Assembly (NCBI RefSeq): GCF_963678635.1
Contig: NC_087071.1
Span: forward strand, 36,135,680-36,199,679
DNA from: Symsagittifera roscoffensis
Taxonomy: Eukaryota > Xenacoelomorpha > Acoela > Convolutidae
Reading direction: 5' to 3'
Length of the DNA: 64,000 nucleotides
Part shown: positions 12,501 to 27,500 of the stretch, in pieces
How positions within the stretch are numbered: the first letter of the stretch is position 1
Layout of the letters: each line of letters begins with the position of its first letter
Translations under genes and position numbers: made by a program
The notes under the pieces: model-generated
Seen by the model: the letters and a program-made list of their open reading frames with translations, nothing else
Databases searched by the model: none
What the model was told of the DNA's origin: nothing

Positions 12501-15500
12501 TCAGTTAGTAACGATGTTTCGATTTCATCCCGACGACCGCCAGATCTTTTTTCGACTGGAGGCGCGTTCGGCACAACGACCGAGTTTAATGTGAATTCGC
12601 CAACCGGAAGCGTATTCCAAAACTCAAAGACAACTCCTAGTGATTCGGGATATGATACATCTTCGAAAAATGTGTTCGAAATGAACCTTCAATCTTCGAA
12701 TCTTCAACATCAGCAGAGTCAACACAGGAACCAACAGTTGTTAATACAGCAAAGTGTACAGTCTACTTCGCCGCACCACCCGCTGTCCAGTGTCCGCTCG
12801 GATCCCATGTTGCAACCGGGAGACCAGTTCTCGGCTTCCTGTCCAGCCTCGGCGTTTTCGAGGTAAATTTCCAAGATTATCTTTAAGTCGGCTCATAGAA
12901 CACTAATTGCTCGTAATTTTTTGTGGGCAAATCGGTCGTTTTCAGTTTTTTTAGATTGATTTTTTAATTAATGGAACTTGAAAATTGAAAAATGATCTAA
13001 AATAAGTTCTTGATGAGTCTATGGAGTTAGGGTAATTAAGAGTAATGCATGTAGTGAGTAATCTTATATAGGTCTTGGTGATTTTTTGTTGTTGTTTTTC
13101 AGGAAAAAGTCTTAAAATTTGTTTACGCTTAATTTTGATTTTTTTGTGGTTTGAGATTTTCTTTTTAAGTGTAGTTCATTTCCATTGTTAAAGGGGAGGC
13201 AAACTCCACTTTCGAGCAGCAAAAGAGATTTAAGGTCATCTTTTTTTCTTCGAAACTCGAAGGTTGAAGTTAACAAAAAAAATATCTGTATCTTTGCGTC
13301 AATTACTCTTTTGCTACTGTCAGTTGGCTATGTTTTCAGAATTTGAAGCTGAATGGGTTAAATTAATCAGAACTGGAACATATGTGTAACATGTTTCTAA
13401 TTTTGGGTCGTAAAGAAGAAGATACCTTCAAATTGTATCAAGCTGCAAACGTCTTTAAATGTTTTTTGTTCATTTCGGCAATCTTGGGACTAATACCAAG
13501 ACATAAAATTTGAAAATCAATTCACGATGTCGAAAACTTCACACTGTTTTTATTGGTGTAGTGTTTTATGGTATTGTATTGGTATATTTTCTTTCTGTGA
13601 AAGAAAGAAGAATTCCTGGAAGATAAAAGTGTGGTCAAATCTCAAACCCATAAGGTATGCTTCGATAAGGATTATCTGTTGAAGTTTTATTACGAGATTG
13701 CGGTTTAGCCATACAATCAATTGCTGTATTTAAGGTCGGATAGCAACGCGACAGAGCATACCTCTGGGTGTGGAGGAAGTGGAGCCCAGTTGACGTCGAG
13801 TCAGATCAGTCCCAACCCCACGAATCCTTTCACATTCCCAGCGACAGATAACAGTGGCTCAGGTAAGCACCACGTGATTCCTTGAGTTTTTTTCGGTAGC
13901 TAAATTGACCATTTGTTCACGAGGAAAGGACGAATATGCGATCTATTCAGCACTTCACTGTCTTAGATGCACTTTTTAAATACAAAAGATGGGTTTTTTA
14001 AGAGTCGATGAATGTAGTCGCGACGATTTTTTTTTTCAGGAAAAGTCTTCAAAACTGTTTAGGCTCAAATTGCTGCGTTCGTTGACTCTTTTCCTACTGT
14101 CTGTTCGGCTATGATCTTTTTTTTCGGCTACGATTTTTTTTCCGAATTATTTGAAGATAGTTTAGCCTGACATTTTCAATCGTCGTATATATGTTTCAAA
14201 AAAAATTTAAGATGCAATGTCATATAAAGGGTGTAAAGATGTAAGTTGTTTGAGATATTAAATTTTTGAGTGATAATGTAAAATTTTAGAGTGTAAATGT
14301 AGTGTTTGCTTGTCATTTAAAAGATGATTGAACACGTCTTGGAACACTCAATCCGTCCTTTAAGTGATTGAATTCTTTCTAGATACGGTACAAGTATGAT
14401 GGTTGGGTCCCTAAAAAAAACAAGTATAATAGATGGTAAACTTTCAAAAACAATTTCTCGTCTTGTTTTACGAATCCAACTATCATACTTGTACCTTAGA
14501 TGCCATGAGGGGATTCTGTCTGATAATTATCAGTTCGTTTTCAAGAAGGGAACAGACTCGGTTATTTAATTTATACAACTCAAAGCAATGAAAAAAAATC
14601 CATATTGGAAGGAAACCTAAATAGGCAGTTAGCATCCTATCGAGTGGTGTCTTCAGGTTCCAGATGTATTCTGCTTCAGGTGTTCATTCTGACGGCTGTG
14701 CATCTTCTTCCTCTAGCAAACCCCTTCACACCCACTACCCATCAAACCGGCTGAACAACCTAAACAGCATGAACAACAGCAGCATCAATGGCTCACTCAA
14801 CGTCACAGGATGTTCAAACATCTTGTATCAACAATACCCGAGTCCAATTAATGCCCAAACGTCGCCCTTTATGGAAAACAACTTCTTGTTGTCTAAAACA
14901 TGCAATAGTCACCAACACGCTTTCTCGGACGATACATCCCTATCATCAGGGAGAGAAGAGTTGCATGTATTACAACAGTCGTTTGTCAATTTCTCGTCTA
15001 ATAACCCCTTTTACAATTATGCTTTCCAGCATCAGTTGTCGGATAACAGCGCGAAAGACATAATAGCCGGTAACAACCCTACAATAGCCCAGTCTAATTG
15101 GTCGACGAATGGAAATTTGGTGCCCGCTAATCAGAAATGCAACTCGGCCGAAAACTTCCAGAAGTCAGTAACGGCGCCTGTTTCCGCTAGTTCATGCGAA
15201 AGTGTACACAGTGCGAACCAATCAGAACGAAGCTCAACATCCTCGATTTTTGCATCGAAAAAAGTTTTGTTGGGCTTATACGAGAAAGGAAGAAATCGGC
15301 TTTATGAGCCGCCGGCTAGTGGAATGAGTCCGAATACGTTTGGAAATTGGATTTCGCCTACGAATGACTCGTTTGAGTACAACACCAATTTTGTATCCCA
15401 AATTCAAAATCGATCTTCAACCTTACCGATGAGGCAACGAATGGTTAAAAAATCACCTGATAACGATTCGCAAGAAGAACATGAAGATTCGAAGTTTTGG

Positions 15501-18500
15501 GTAGATCACGGAATCGACCAAAATCCGACATGTAATAAGCGAAATGCCCAAGCATCCTGGAAAGTTCCAAAAGTTCCCAGATTTTGGGTTAATTTAAGAC
15601 GAAAGGGTAAAAATTCGTCGAACAAAATCAGAAGTTGTATTATAGAGTTGGCACAAGATCAGAACACGAATTTCTACAGGCTTGTACAGAATATTCTGGA
15701 TAAAGTTTTACGGGAGCAAGACGCAACCAATATTCTATCACAAGTAGGTTGAATTCAACTTCAAAAAGTTTATTTTTCTCAAATTGATAAGGGTTCTTTT
15801 TTCAATTTGTTTAGTCAACCAACCCGGAGACGTAACCCGGAGGTTAATTATTATAATTGATTTTGTGTGTTTCAGGTTCGCCAAGAAATGAATTCGCTGA
15901 AGATCTACCTGACATCGCCGAACGAGAAAATACTGTCTGATTTGATTGATCGGGAACGTTTAAAGGTAAATCGAATTTTAAATTTGATAAAGTCGTTTCT
16001 CAATTTATATTTTTCGTTTGATAAAGTTGTTTCTTAATTTATGTTTTTCAGAGTTTAAGATCCTTGCCAAAAAATTTTGAAAACAAGAAACTCTGGAAAT
16101 CTTAATTTTTCGAAGAAAAAGGCCATGTGTTGTAATTTATTTTACTGTTTAACAAAGCTTACCTTGCGTCTTCATCTCTCATTATAATTTATCAAGTGAT
16201 TTTGATTGATTCGATATAAAAGGGATAAGTTAAAGAAAATTTAATGCCTTAAAACCCGAAATCCTGGCAAACTGGACCATTTTTTGGTTTCGGCAGAACT
16301 CGAAAATGAAAAAGCTGACCTAAAAAGAGGACAAACCAAATGTTTCGTATCCACCTGTCAAAGAAGTCCTGCGCACTCATTGATTAAAGTTTTTGCTTTT
16401 GCAGATGCGAGAAAACGACTTTCTGAACATGGACTCAATCACAGAAGATGCTCTGCACAAGATCATTCTGAAACCACTCATCCAACACCTGATGACAGTT
16501 CTTATCAACCACCACAAGAGGTATGTTTGGGACTCACTTTGAAATCTGTTTTATTGGCTATCTTAGCTTTCTTTTTTTAGAAATTCGAGTGTGACACAAA
16601 CAAAGTAACTTTGTATCGTATTATACAATTGAGTCGATCAGAGGCTATTTTTTTCCTAAAGCGATTCGACTTCAGCTGCGCTTGTAATTGGTTGTGGCGT
16701 CCTCTTTCCATTGTCAACTTTGCGTCTTTTATTGGGGGGTCCGTTAGTGGTATTTTTCCTCCTCTTAGTAGCCCTCTTCGGTGTCGTTGACTGCATGGTT
16801 GGATAAATTGGAGAAACACCAGAGAAAATCTGGGCTCATGTGGAGAAAATCTGGGCTCATGTGAACTATCCCCCCTTAATAGACCAAGTGAACAATCTCC
16901 CCCTAAATTGAATAGCAAATTCAAGCCGTAAGGACTGTATGTACTATGCTCAAGTCTAATTGGCTGAAAAATATTACTTTTAGCCAAGTGAAAAATCCTC
17001 CCCGTAAATTGAATTGCTCACTTGATACAAAATCTGCTGCATATTTCAACTTACAGACAGCAGGCTGATTGTTGGATGCCATGTCCTTCAAAGACTCCAC
17101 GAAGAAACTATCTCTCGTCACTAATTCATTCACACTTCCCCCTATTATGCTCTCGTTCAAGTATTCCGGCTTTTCGTCGCTCATTAACTGCTGCGTCAAA
17201 GTTTTTAAGTCCTGCAAATCGGCTTTGAAACCTGATTTTTTTATACTCGGGGCAATATGAACTTCGTTATTATTATTATTAGAAACATCACTGGCATTAA
17301 ATTGCATTAATTTTCGGTCATTGCTTCAGAATCTGTAGTCCTTCTAGAACTATCAGTTTGAGCTGCAACATCTTGACCCCATTTTAGGTCAACTGTTGAC
17401 GCCTCCTGATTGCATCTATTTTCTTCCGTTTCAGTTTGACCTTGCATGTTCCTCGTCTTAATAGACGCTTGGACAAACTTCTTCTGATTTCTAATCTCAA
17501 AGCTAGGAGTAACTTTCTCTTTCAACTGCATTTCCGCAATATGTTCTTTAATCGGTATTAATCGGTGTTTCTTGTTCATATGTGTTCATATTTTTTTCAG
17601 CGATTTCAAATTTTTACCCTTGCGGGAACCAAGTCGATTGCCTTAAGAGTCCTGAAAATTTTTTCACGTGAATTTTTTTTTCACAGAAATTGCATGTAAG
17701 CCTTCACGTGTTTCAACTTAAATTTATAATATCTTCAATTTCAATGACTGATTCTGCCCTATGGGAGCAGAGGTAACACCCATGCTTGAGACGACGAAGT
17801 CCAGTAGTACCTCAAGTCCCAGACTGTAGATTTTTCAGGAAATTTCCCAAACTGCTTTCTCGAACCATCGTGCTGCCTGATTTTTTGTTCTAGCATTCCT
17901 GATGATATTTTTAATATTCGTAATAGCGCAGGTAATTGAGGTCCAAATTTTTTCGCAGAATATTTTAAGCATTTTTTGGATTAAATTTTTAATTAAATTT
18001 CACCTGCGCGTAATCAGAGAGATGCAAAAATGGCGTGGAGTTTTTTTTCGAAATCACCCATTTAGTTTTTTTTTGTCAGTTTTCCGGTTCAAAATTAATC
18101 GGAATTGTGTCCCAGATGAGTTTTTTCTCTAAGCGCTAACCCGTCTAAAAGTCTATACGTGACCTATAACCGCGTTCCCCCTGAAAGCTAATTAGGATGT
18201 AATCAGGGGCGGATTTAGGGGGGGGGGGGCGACGCCCCCCCCCCTCAGGGATTCGACCCCCTGCCGACCCAGAGGGTCCCCCCTTTGATACTTTTTCAGA
18301 AATCCATTTTTGGCCGACCGACCCTGAAATTTTTCTAAAGGCGCCTTTGGCGCCAATATATACTAACTTTGAGGGGGAGCGCGCGCCAAAAAAAACGCGA
18401 TTTTTTTGTCAAAATTTTTCAAAAAGTGCCCAAAAACGGCTTTTCTGACTGTTTTTTCAAAAATTTGCCTGCGGCGCAGAAAATTTTGCCAAAATAGGGG

Positions 18501-21500
18501 CAAAACAGTGCTTTGGGAGAGCTCGAAAAATCAATTTGGTCGACCCAAAAAAAAAGGGTCGTCAAAATTTTCGAATTTTTTTTGAAAATCCGCCCCCCCC
18601 CTCGAGAAAATCCTAGATCCGCCCCTGGATGTAATAGTTTTGTTTTCATTAAATTAACCATTTCGATTGGATCTTTTTCATCGGTGACATATTTGATCGT
18701 TTTCTTGATTTTTTGCTGATTTAAAAGTTCCATGTCGTTTATGATTCTCTTCATTAAAAATAAGTTTTTATAAGATTAAGTTTGTAGTATTATTAGAATG
18801 CTTCGTCGCTTTTCCTATCTACAATAAAGCCACCATCTTCCTTAAATGGAAATGTTGTTCACACATTTAACGATTCAGAATGCCTTTAAGAGGGTGCTCC
18901 TGGTAATGAAAAATATATGCCATTTGACATAAATTCGCAGCAAAATTGACGTTTTTTCAAGTAAAAAACCACTCCTCTTTTTGAACTTGCACCAATTTGA
19001 GTGATATAATAATAAAATATTGATAAATTCCCTTTTTTCTTTGGAAATTTCATTTAGAATGGGCAATTGTTGAATTATGCGTCTTTAGTAACATTCTTTG
19101 CTAATTGTACAAGAAAAGCTCAAGGGAATATTTTGTTGCCATGAATAGTCGGAATAGTTAATCAATGACGCCCCAACGATCGAAAAGAAAACAAAATGGC
19201 AACCTTTTTATTGCTTTTTTGTAGTAAATAATGTCAATAAATTCTGTTGCTTTTGAAAAATGTAGTAAAACAGTCATTTTATTGTCCTATTTTAGAAATG
19301 TATAACCTACAGCCGAAGGGTCTTTGTTCTGTTCTTGAATAGGAAAATTATTGGGAAAAGAGGTACTGAAAATAGTTTTGAACTATTGCGCACATGGTAG
19401 GAAAAATAATATTTTCAAAGCTTTATGTTTTCAAAGAGGTCAAAATTTTTTGTTATCACTGGAAGAAACCGCGGAGCTTTGAACTTGGTGATAATTAAAT
19501 ATATGTCATAAAGAATTATCTTTTTGCAATAACTCAAAATCAGTTTTAAATGATGAGTGATGAATCGGAAATTTTGCTGTTTATTTCGGTTTTGGACGAA
19601 TTCAAAACTTGAATTGATTCAAAAAATGAAAACAGATTTCGCAATTTGGTCTTTATTTTGACTAAAAAGCAATAAATGCAGTTGCGGAATAATCCTCGAA
19701 ACACATTGTGCTTCCTGTAACAATTGTGATATGATTTATATTATTATGAATGGGTCGTTACTAAGAGGAAATATTTCATTTTCAGTATTTTGTCTCAATT
19801 TGAACTATAAAAGTAATATTGACATCCATTTTCACAGTTTGAATCCGCAGGAATTTTCACTCTTTTGACCGCTTTTGTCTGCCTTCTATGGCTTGTCTGG
19901 CTGCGTAGCTGTTAGATTCGCTGTTGGTATGAGAGGCTACCACGAATACCACATATTCATACCATGGCGACTTAGAGAGAGCTATGTCGCGAAAAAGACA
20001 AGGCCACGTGGCCGAAAGATCGAACGGCCTTAAATTATGTTAACCACTCTAAATACCTACAAAGGGAATCTCGCCCTCATTAAGTTACATCAACAAGCCG
20101 CGAAGGGGGAGGGGTTCATGGGTTCGTCCCTCGTGCCACAAAGATTGAACGTCCATAAATTTTATAGGCCAATCAAAAATCATTATTAGAAAACTCAAGA
20201 TACAAATCAGTGAGTTTAAAAGATTGGTTGAATATTTTCGACCCTTTAGTCTTTCGATGCTAAGAATAGTCCTTCAGAGGAAATATTTCTTCTCCTTTTC
20301 CGTTGTGTGGTTAAAACTATGTGTGAGATATAGAAATCTACATAGAGATGGAATTTGTATTAAGACTAAGCGGCCATTGTTCGATTTGAAAGGTAACAGA
20401 GAAAGGGCGAAAACAAAATGGTATGCACGTATTGTAACAGAACAGACGAGCAGGGAGCGGAATAATGGAAAGGAACCAAGGGGAATGAAGGAAACAGTAT
20501 GGGGGTATAAGGAATTCTTTTACCGAGAATCCACCGTGTGTGTGATAGGAAATAGTGGCTATAGAGGAATGAATGAAGTGAGATTATAAAGTGCGGTAAT
20601 CATGCTCTTTTGTTGCATATAAATAAGATCGATTTTTTTTATACCAAAGGTGATTCATACCAACGGAAATTTGTAGATATGAAGGATGATAGCTGATGAG
20701 ATAGAAACATGTTTAGGAAATTTGAAATGTAGATTCTGGTGTTTCTTTTATCACTGCTATTTTCACAGCTTGGGTATTTTTCTCTAGTTATTGGTACTCT
20801 TGAAGTTTCAATAGCAAATAGCTAAATTTTTCAAGATTAGGGAACTTAGTGAGTGCTCTTGTATAGGTCATGGTGATTTTTTTTTTTTTCAGAAAAGTCT
20901 TAAAATTTATTCATGTTTGATTTTGATTTTTCGCGGTTTGACTTTTGATTTTCAACCCTTGCGATAAGCAAGGGTATTGCAATCGGGTTCTTAACTTTTT
21001 TCCCGTAAATAGCTAGCTCACAGAATGATCAAAATTAGAAATGGTAAATTTAGTTTCAGTTCATAATAAATTCAAATTTCTTTGCGTCTACGGCACACTT
21101 GGTCTGGAGATAACGAATATGCCTAGGACGGCAAAGATCCTAGGTCCTTTTTGTCTGCATATGTTTTGTCGGCCAAGTTACTACATCGTAGAGTTGTTTT
21201 TTTTTGCTATAGGCAATTTACCTTGTAGTTGCTCTAAGTGTTTTGATTTACTTCGCTGTTTGTAAGTTCTTGACTTCGTATTTTTTCTCTTTTTTTGCTT
21301 AAAAGTTCTTTCTGCCCAAAGGATTTGGGTTTATATTTTTTTGGCCTAGTGAACTAATATTGAGTCGTTTCAAGTAAAACGTACTTTTAATGCTCGCCTC
21401 TGGATCGCACAAGTTGCTAAAATCTTAATAGAAATTATAGTTCATGTTTTTCATTAGCTGTAATCAGTTTTCCTTGAATTCCGTGATTTTAAATTAACCA

Positions 21501-24500
21501 ATATGGTCATATCCCGGAGAAATATATTTAAATTAACCAATATGGTCATATCCTGGAGAAATATATGCAAGCCGTCAGATCAGAAATAAGTTTTTTCTCT
21601 TTTTTTTTCATATTTTTGTCATTGTTTAGCAACTTTTTCTTTTTAAAATGTTAAATTGAACTTGTTAACTTATTGTTCTCATCTCGTTGTACAGTTTTTT
21701 AAAATTTTTTGTTTGGTTTTGATTAGCGTACATGTGTTTCAAGTTTTTTGCTAAAAGTTTTTATTAATATTTAATTTTTTGTTAGTGATGAAATAATTGA
21801 AATATATGTCAATTTTTCGGCTGCAGGGCTTGTGGGTAATTTTTTGTCTTAATTTCTGGACTAGTTTTTAGCAGTTTAGCACCGTATTTTTTTTTATTTT
21901 CCAGTTTTTTTGTGAAACATTTCAAGGTACTCGCACATCGAATGTTTTGAAATACAGTAAATTTTTCAAAAGTTTTTCGAAGAGTTATCACAAAGTGACA
22001 ATCTTTTTTGTCTTCTAAAGTATTTTGGCTTTCAAGTTTTGTGACTTCCAACTAGCAAGCGTTATCAAGCTGAAACATTGTCTTGTTTCAGCCTTATAAC
22101 TGGTGAAACAAAATCAGTGAATAATTTGGTATCTTGTTTTTTTTTATTCAACTAACTCACTTTTTCGGCACATTTAACTTAGAACTAACGCCTGAAAAGG
22201 TTTAGTGTTCAAATACGGGCAGGACTAATTTTGCGCTTTGATTATTGTCTGCTCTTTAACAATCCCTATTTCAGACTGCCGTGTAACTGGAACTTTCGAG
22301 TGTACAAAAACTGGATTTTCAGAAATTTGTAATTTTTTATGACAATTTTTTCCCGGCTAAACGTGCGACTTTGGTCTGCATAGTTGCTGCGCGGTAATTT
22401 TTGTCTCAAAGATATTTTTAAACTCGCAATCGTGTTCCCGGACAGGTTTTCATTAAATTGAGTTTCATTTAAGACATAGGTGTGAAATTTTTTTCGTGAT
22501 TTGTTTTCGGCGTTTTTGGGACAAACGATAACGTCTTTGTGTGATAGTTTTTCGGATATTTTTTGGTTTTTGGGTGATATGTTGTATCGCAAGTGTTGGG
22601 AAGCTTCGCCTCTGTTGACTTTCGTTTTCTTTCTACGTTAAGTTCAATTCCATCGTTAAAAGGAAGGAAAGTTCCACAATAAAAGAGTTAAAGTATTTAG
22701 GTGATAAAAACGTGAACAACTTCTTGTTTCGAAAGATGATTTAAATTTTCAGATTTTCAACAGGAATAAGTTTTTGCCCATCGATTCAGTTTTCTCAGTT
22801 TTGGTTAATTATATTTTAAAAAGTCAATCATAAATTGTTCTTGAAGTTTAAAGAGCTTCAAGGACGTATATTTTTCGAAAGTTGAAATTTTTTTCAAAAA
22901 ACATGTCAGTACTTTCTTCCGGTTTCTTGCGTTCATTGACTCTTTTCGAAAGTTTGTTTTTTCGTTTTCTTGCGTTGATTGACTATTTTCCAACTGTCTG
23001 TGGGCTGTGTTTCGCTTTCTTTGATTTCATCGACTTTTCCAACTTTCTTGATGGTGTGTTTTTTTATTCAAGGAAAACACCCTGTGAATTGGTCAGGCTG
23101 ATTTATCTTTTTTTACTGATTGAATTTTCATTTCTCTGAAGCTTGCTTCAAAAGCATTGACCAAATGGAAGGTTATCTAATTTTTCCTATAGCAAAAGTG
23201 TAGTTAGTGCTAAAAATTAAGCCAGACTTTTCGTCTTTGAAGTGTTCTTTGTTTTTAGATTATTTTGTAGATTTATAACTTAGTGTTCCTCTCCTCTTAC
23301 ATTCAATTCAGATAGTTTCTTGAGTTTCAAAGAGCTTAAAAAGTGAAAACAAAATTCAGGTTTTCTTGAGTTCATCAGCCTGTTTCCAACAAACTGTTGA
23401 CTGTGTTTTTTTTGCATTCTAAATTCAGTGTTTCAAAAGAAAATGGGGTAGCCACGGCATCGGAGATATAGTGAGTAATTTGCGGCATTTGGAGTATAGT
23501 ACTAACTTTCCCCAGAAAGAAAAAATCTTCGAAGTTTTATGCTATGATAATTGTCGTCGGAGCTTTCTTTGCTTTCTTTGCACAGCAACCAGCTAGCTTC
23601 AATTGTGTAATTGTTTTTGACAAGTTCAGAAGCTGTATGGCGGTAGTTTTTTTCCTATTCCGTGGCACAAGAGTATTATTTTTTTTCCGGGACAATTGCG
23701 TATTCCTTTCGTCTAATTCATTCAATTCATTCCCTTTCAAACGCCTAACCTGATTCGCGGCGGATCTTTTTATCTATTGTAAACTCCTGATGTGAACAAT
23801 GATGGAATCAATTTTGAAAACCATTTTCTTCTTTTTGTCTAATTCCTTTTATTTTCCTTTTTTGATGCTGTTTTCTATTCGTTTCTTTCTGTCTTCGAGC
23901 CACTATCTGAAGACTAACGGATGCTACTATCTGAAGAAAAATTGAAGATTCCATATTTGAATAATGTCTAGCAGACCCACTCTCCTAATTCGCTTCAGAC
24001 GAGAGCGAACAGGTAAAAAAATAAAGGTGATATTCTGTAGCATTGAATATTTCTTCACGTGACCAATGCACGTGATCAATTCTTCAATTATGCAAATTGA
24101 ACGATGCAACAAAATATTACCTTTACCTTTGAACCTATTTGTTTTCATCTTAAGCGTGATCGCAAATAAGGTCCCTGAGACATTGTTCAAATAAAAAAAT
24201 TCAAGTCAGATGAAAGCATCCACGGTCTAGAACTAGTAGAAATAAAAAGCGTCTGAAATGAAAAAATATATATGTTGAATTAGACTAGAAAAATAAAAAG
24301 CATCAATTAGGTGTTCTAAGACATTAACAGTGCTATAGCATAGCGTATAATTTTGCCCCCTGTCTCAGCCTAGTTGTCTTAGCTAGCGCGACTCCTCTCA
24401 AATATTATTGTAGTATTTCTGCATTAAGTTTGTTGGTGGCTGAAAAACTGATTAAGACACTCTGAATCAACGGTGAATTTGTGAATGACGAAGTTCTATA

Positions 24501-27500
24501 TTAAGCAGCATTCGGTCACAACGGTTTTTAAGCAGACTAGCCGGAAAATCGACTATTAAAAACATTTTTTTCAACTGGGAATCAAATAGTTTTATGATGG
24601 ACTTGTTGAATCAGGAAATATTGAATTATAAGTTCTTTCGATGAGTGCATAAATTATATTATGTGAAAATAACTTTGAGAGTTTTAATAGCATCTTCCCT
24701 GTGCTTTTAAATTTATTTGATTCTTGTATTTTTTGAAAAAAAAGCTGTCTAGGAAATTCTCTGAACTAAAGTTAGTATATTTAAAAATTTCTGTCATTGG
24801 AGCGATATGTTATTGAATAGTTTCTTTCCCATTGAGAAAATAATGCCTTCTATCGGTCTATTGTAAACCACGACGGTAGCTTAAAGCCTAATACCATTGA
24901 TATACTCTATGCTATATGCCTCTGTGCTACTGCTGTAATTCAGAATGGAAAGGAACTGTTTGGAAAATGTTGCGTCTCTGAAATCATGTTTCGGCGATCT
25001 TAAGTAGTTCTAAGAATTTATATGGTAGATTATGACCATTGAATAGACTGAAGCCAGTGTAGTGCATAAAGGTTTGTATAGTCCTTGAGTTAAAAAAATT
25101 GTACAAAGTAGGACCATTTTTGGAAGCTTTCATATGGCATAACTGAAAAAAAAACGGTTAAATGCATTTTAGTTTAGAAACTCCGTTATTGTTTGAATAC
25201 TGATTCATTTTTTCAAAGCAAAGGTTTTTGTGATTTATTTGGACTAATATGGATTCGCTCCTTGATTGTGTCTGCTTATTGGTATATTATGAATGGAATT
25301 CAATATTAAGTGTTGAGTCTGTGTTCAGTTATAAGTCTGTCTGTTTATTATTGTAGGTTGATCAAACTTTGCGGTCAAACTTTGACCTTGTATGACTCTA
25401 GTGAAAACTTGGTTTCATGCTTTTTGTGAGTTGAGCTAGTTAAGACCATTTAAGACTATCCACAAAGGAAAGGACCAAAATCCGAGCTGTTCAGCTTATC
25501 ATGGTGAACCGCTGCTGTGCAGCTGGTTAAGAATTACATGCTATTTTTTTCTGGACTAGAATATGTTGTTCAAACGGGAAACGAGCTCAGATTTTGTTGG
25601 GCTTCAAACCGTTCGACCGAGACGCAGAGACTTTTTCATTTCAACAACCCTTACCTTTCAAAAGAGTTCATTAAAGGGAAAAATTTATATCGAAGTACAA
25701 CGTGATATAATTTCTTTTGATATAATTTCTTTGGGCTTCGGTCGGCGGTTTGAAGACCAACAAAATTAGAAAAAGCTGAATTGCACTTGGTTGAAAGTTT
25801 TAAGCAAACAAGATATTTTAGAAAAACAACTCGAGTTCACTCTTTTTAGGCGTGGAGATCTCGATGCAGATTTGCTTGGCTGTGCTCCTATCAAGTGGTG
25901 GTTTTCTTGAATCCTTTCATTTTGCAAAAAAAAAGTATGATTAAGCATAATTTTTTCTCTCCTACAAAATGTTGAAAATGCATGAAGTGTAATAGGGCAG
26001 ACTGAAAAGTGGATATAAGTCCCCTTGTCTGTCCCCTTCGAGTATCTTTTCATAAAGCAAGCTGCTTTTTACATTAATATTATTTCCTGCTGTTTTTGTT
26101 GAAATTTCTTTGTATGAAATCATTTGAAGAAATATATTTCTTTCTTTCTTTCGTCTTATTCTTACTTGTGTTCAAGTTTTTTTTCTTGGGTGTTTATTTT
26201 TTTTCTTGAGTGCTTATTTTTTTCAGTAACGAGAGCCTGTTTCGCATGGAGCGCAATCTGCTAGCAGCGAAGAGCAAACCGTATGGAGAACTGGGCATCC
26301 CAGACAGATTACAGCCTCCACAGGGCAAACACCTGGAGACAGTGAAGCACTTCTTCAGACGTATGACGGAAACATTCTCACCCACTCACAAACTGGAGAA
26401 TCTGCTTGCCGCCAGCAAAGCTATTTACATCTCGGTTAGTTCTCTTACAATTTTGGCATCTACTTAACATCCCCTTCTATGGTATCTACTGAAACATCTC
26501 CAATCTATAAATAAAGACAGTAAATTAGCACTAGAGATTGTATTGAGAATTCGAGTTTTGCTGCATTCCGAAATAAGTGAATAGTTTGAGCGTTTTACTA
26601 TAAAGCACGAGATCTGTTGATCGAATCCTAACTATGACGAATATAACATTTGTATTCTCACTTTTTTCCGGGGATTTTGAAACTTCTGTTTCAAAAGTTT
26701 GCTTTTTTGTTCGCGCCTAATTGACTGTGCTGGCAACTGGATCTTTTGAGACCAAGTGTGTTTTTATCTCTAACAATATTTAGCCTTGAACCTAATTCAA
26801 AAGTTGACCTTGGTTATACATGAAGTATTGATACAAGTGTACCGTTCTAAACCTTAATTTTGTATGCAGATCTAATTTACGAAGGGAACACACCCTTTTA
26901 AGCTTCTTATGTCAACTCTCGATGGTGTTGAGGTTTTATTCCGGTTCAGTTGCTTGCTATCGCTGATAGTCAAATGGGGCAAATTTAATCCAAAAAATAA
27001 TTTCGAACAGGAAAGTGAAATTCACGACGTGATGGAATGTGCATTGGTAACGGTTTGAAAGGATTTTTTATTTCTAGCGCTTAGAAAAATATATTTTTGA
27101 ATCTCATTATTTGATCAAAAAACCGGACTTGGGGGTTCATTGCCCTTTTAGTAAGTTGACTTAATGTGAACGATCTGCCTGATATGCTTACTACTCGTAA
27201 AATTTGAAAAATGCGACTGCCAATTGTAGTTCAAACTTCAATCTTGCCAATCACGCAGAGCTTTTTAGAAAATATACAATTTTTACCTGTGTTTTTGTCA
27301 AATTGTTTAGACTAAACTGATAATCGAAGTTGTCAGGTATGATTGATTGATTGCTTGCAGGTGTCAATCAATGTCAAATCTGAATTTATATGGTGGCTAA
27401 TTAGAATGAAACCGATAAACATGATTTATACGTATACCTGTTCTCTGTCATGGCTTTTGACCCAAAATTAGACTTCTAAGAGGGATTTAACTAATTTGCC

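Larger units (their letters stand above)
16521..26226 (+). other. intron 12 (9.7 kb)
   Basis: The longest intron, separating the RH and VPS9 exons. It holds antisense coding-like segments at 16656-19066, a complete hAT-type MITE (18204-18627), interspersed-repeat copies at 20845-22612 and 22640-23015, a perfect 12-bp palindrome GGCCACGTGGCC at 20002-20013, and a two-copy 39-bp tandem repeat at 21488-21565. From 23,400 to 26,200 I see nothing convincing. Confidence 0.6.

Noticed and set aside
16577-16987. 136-codon minus-strand frame
   Set aside because: It crosses the 21-bp tandem repeat and a diverged duplicate of the segment near 16,990. The better-supported frame here is the basic 46-codon ORF in another phase.
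20224-20589. 121-codon plus-strand frame in intron 12
   Set aside because: Protein-like but isolated, with no splice context inside the RIN intron and no family resemblance; left out for lack of support.
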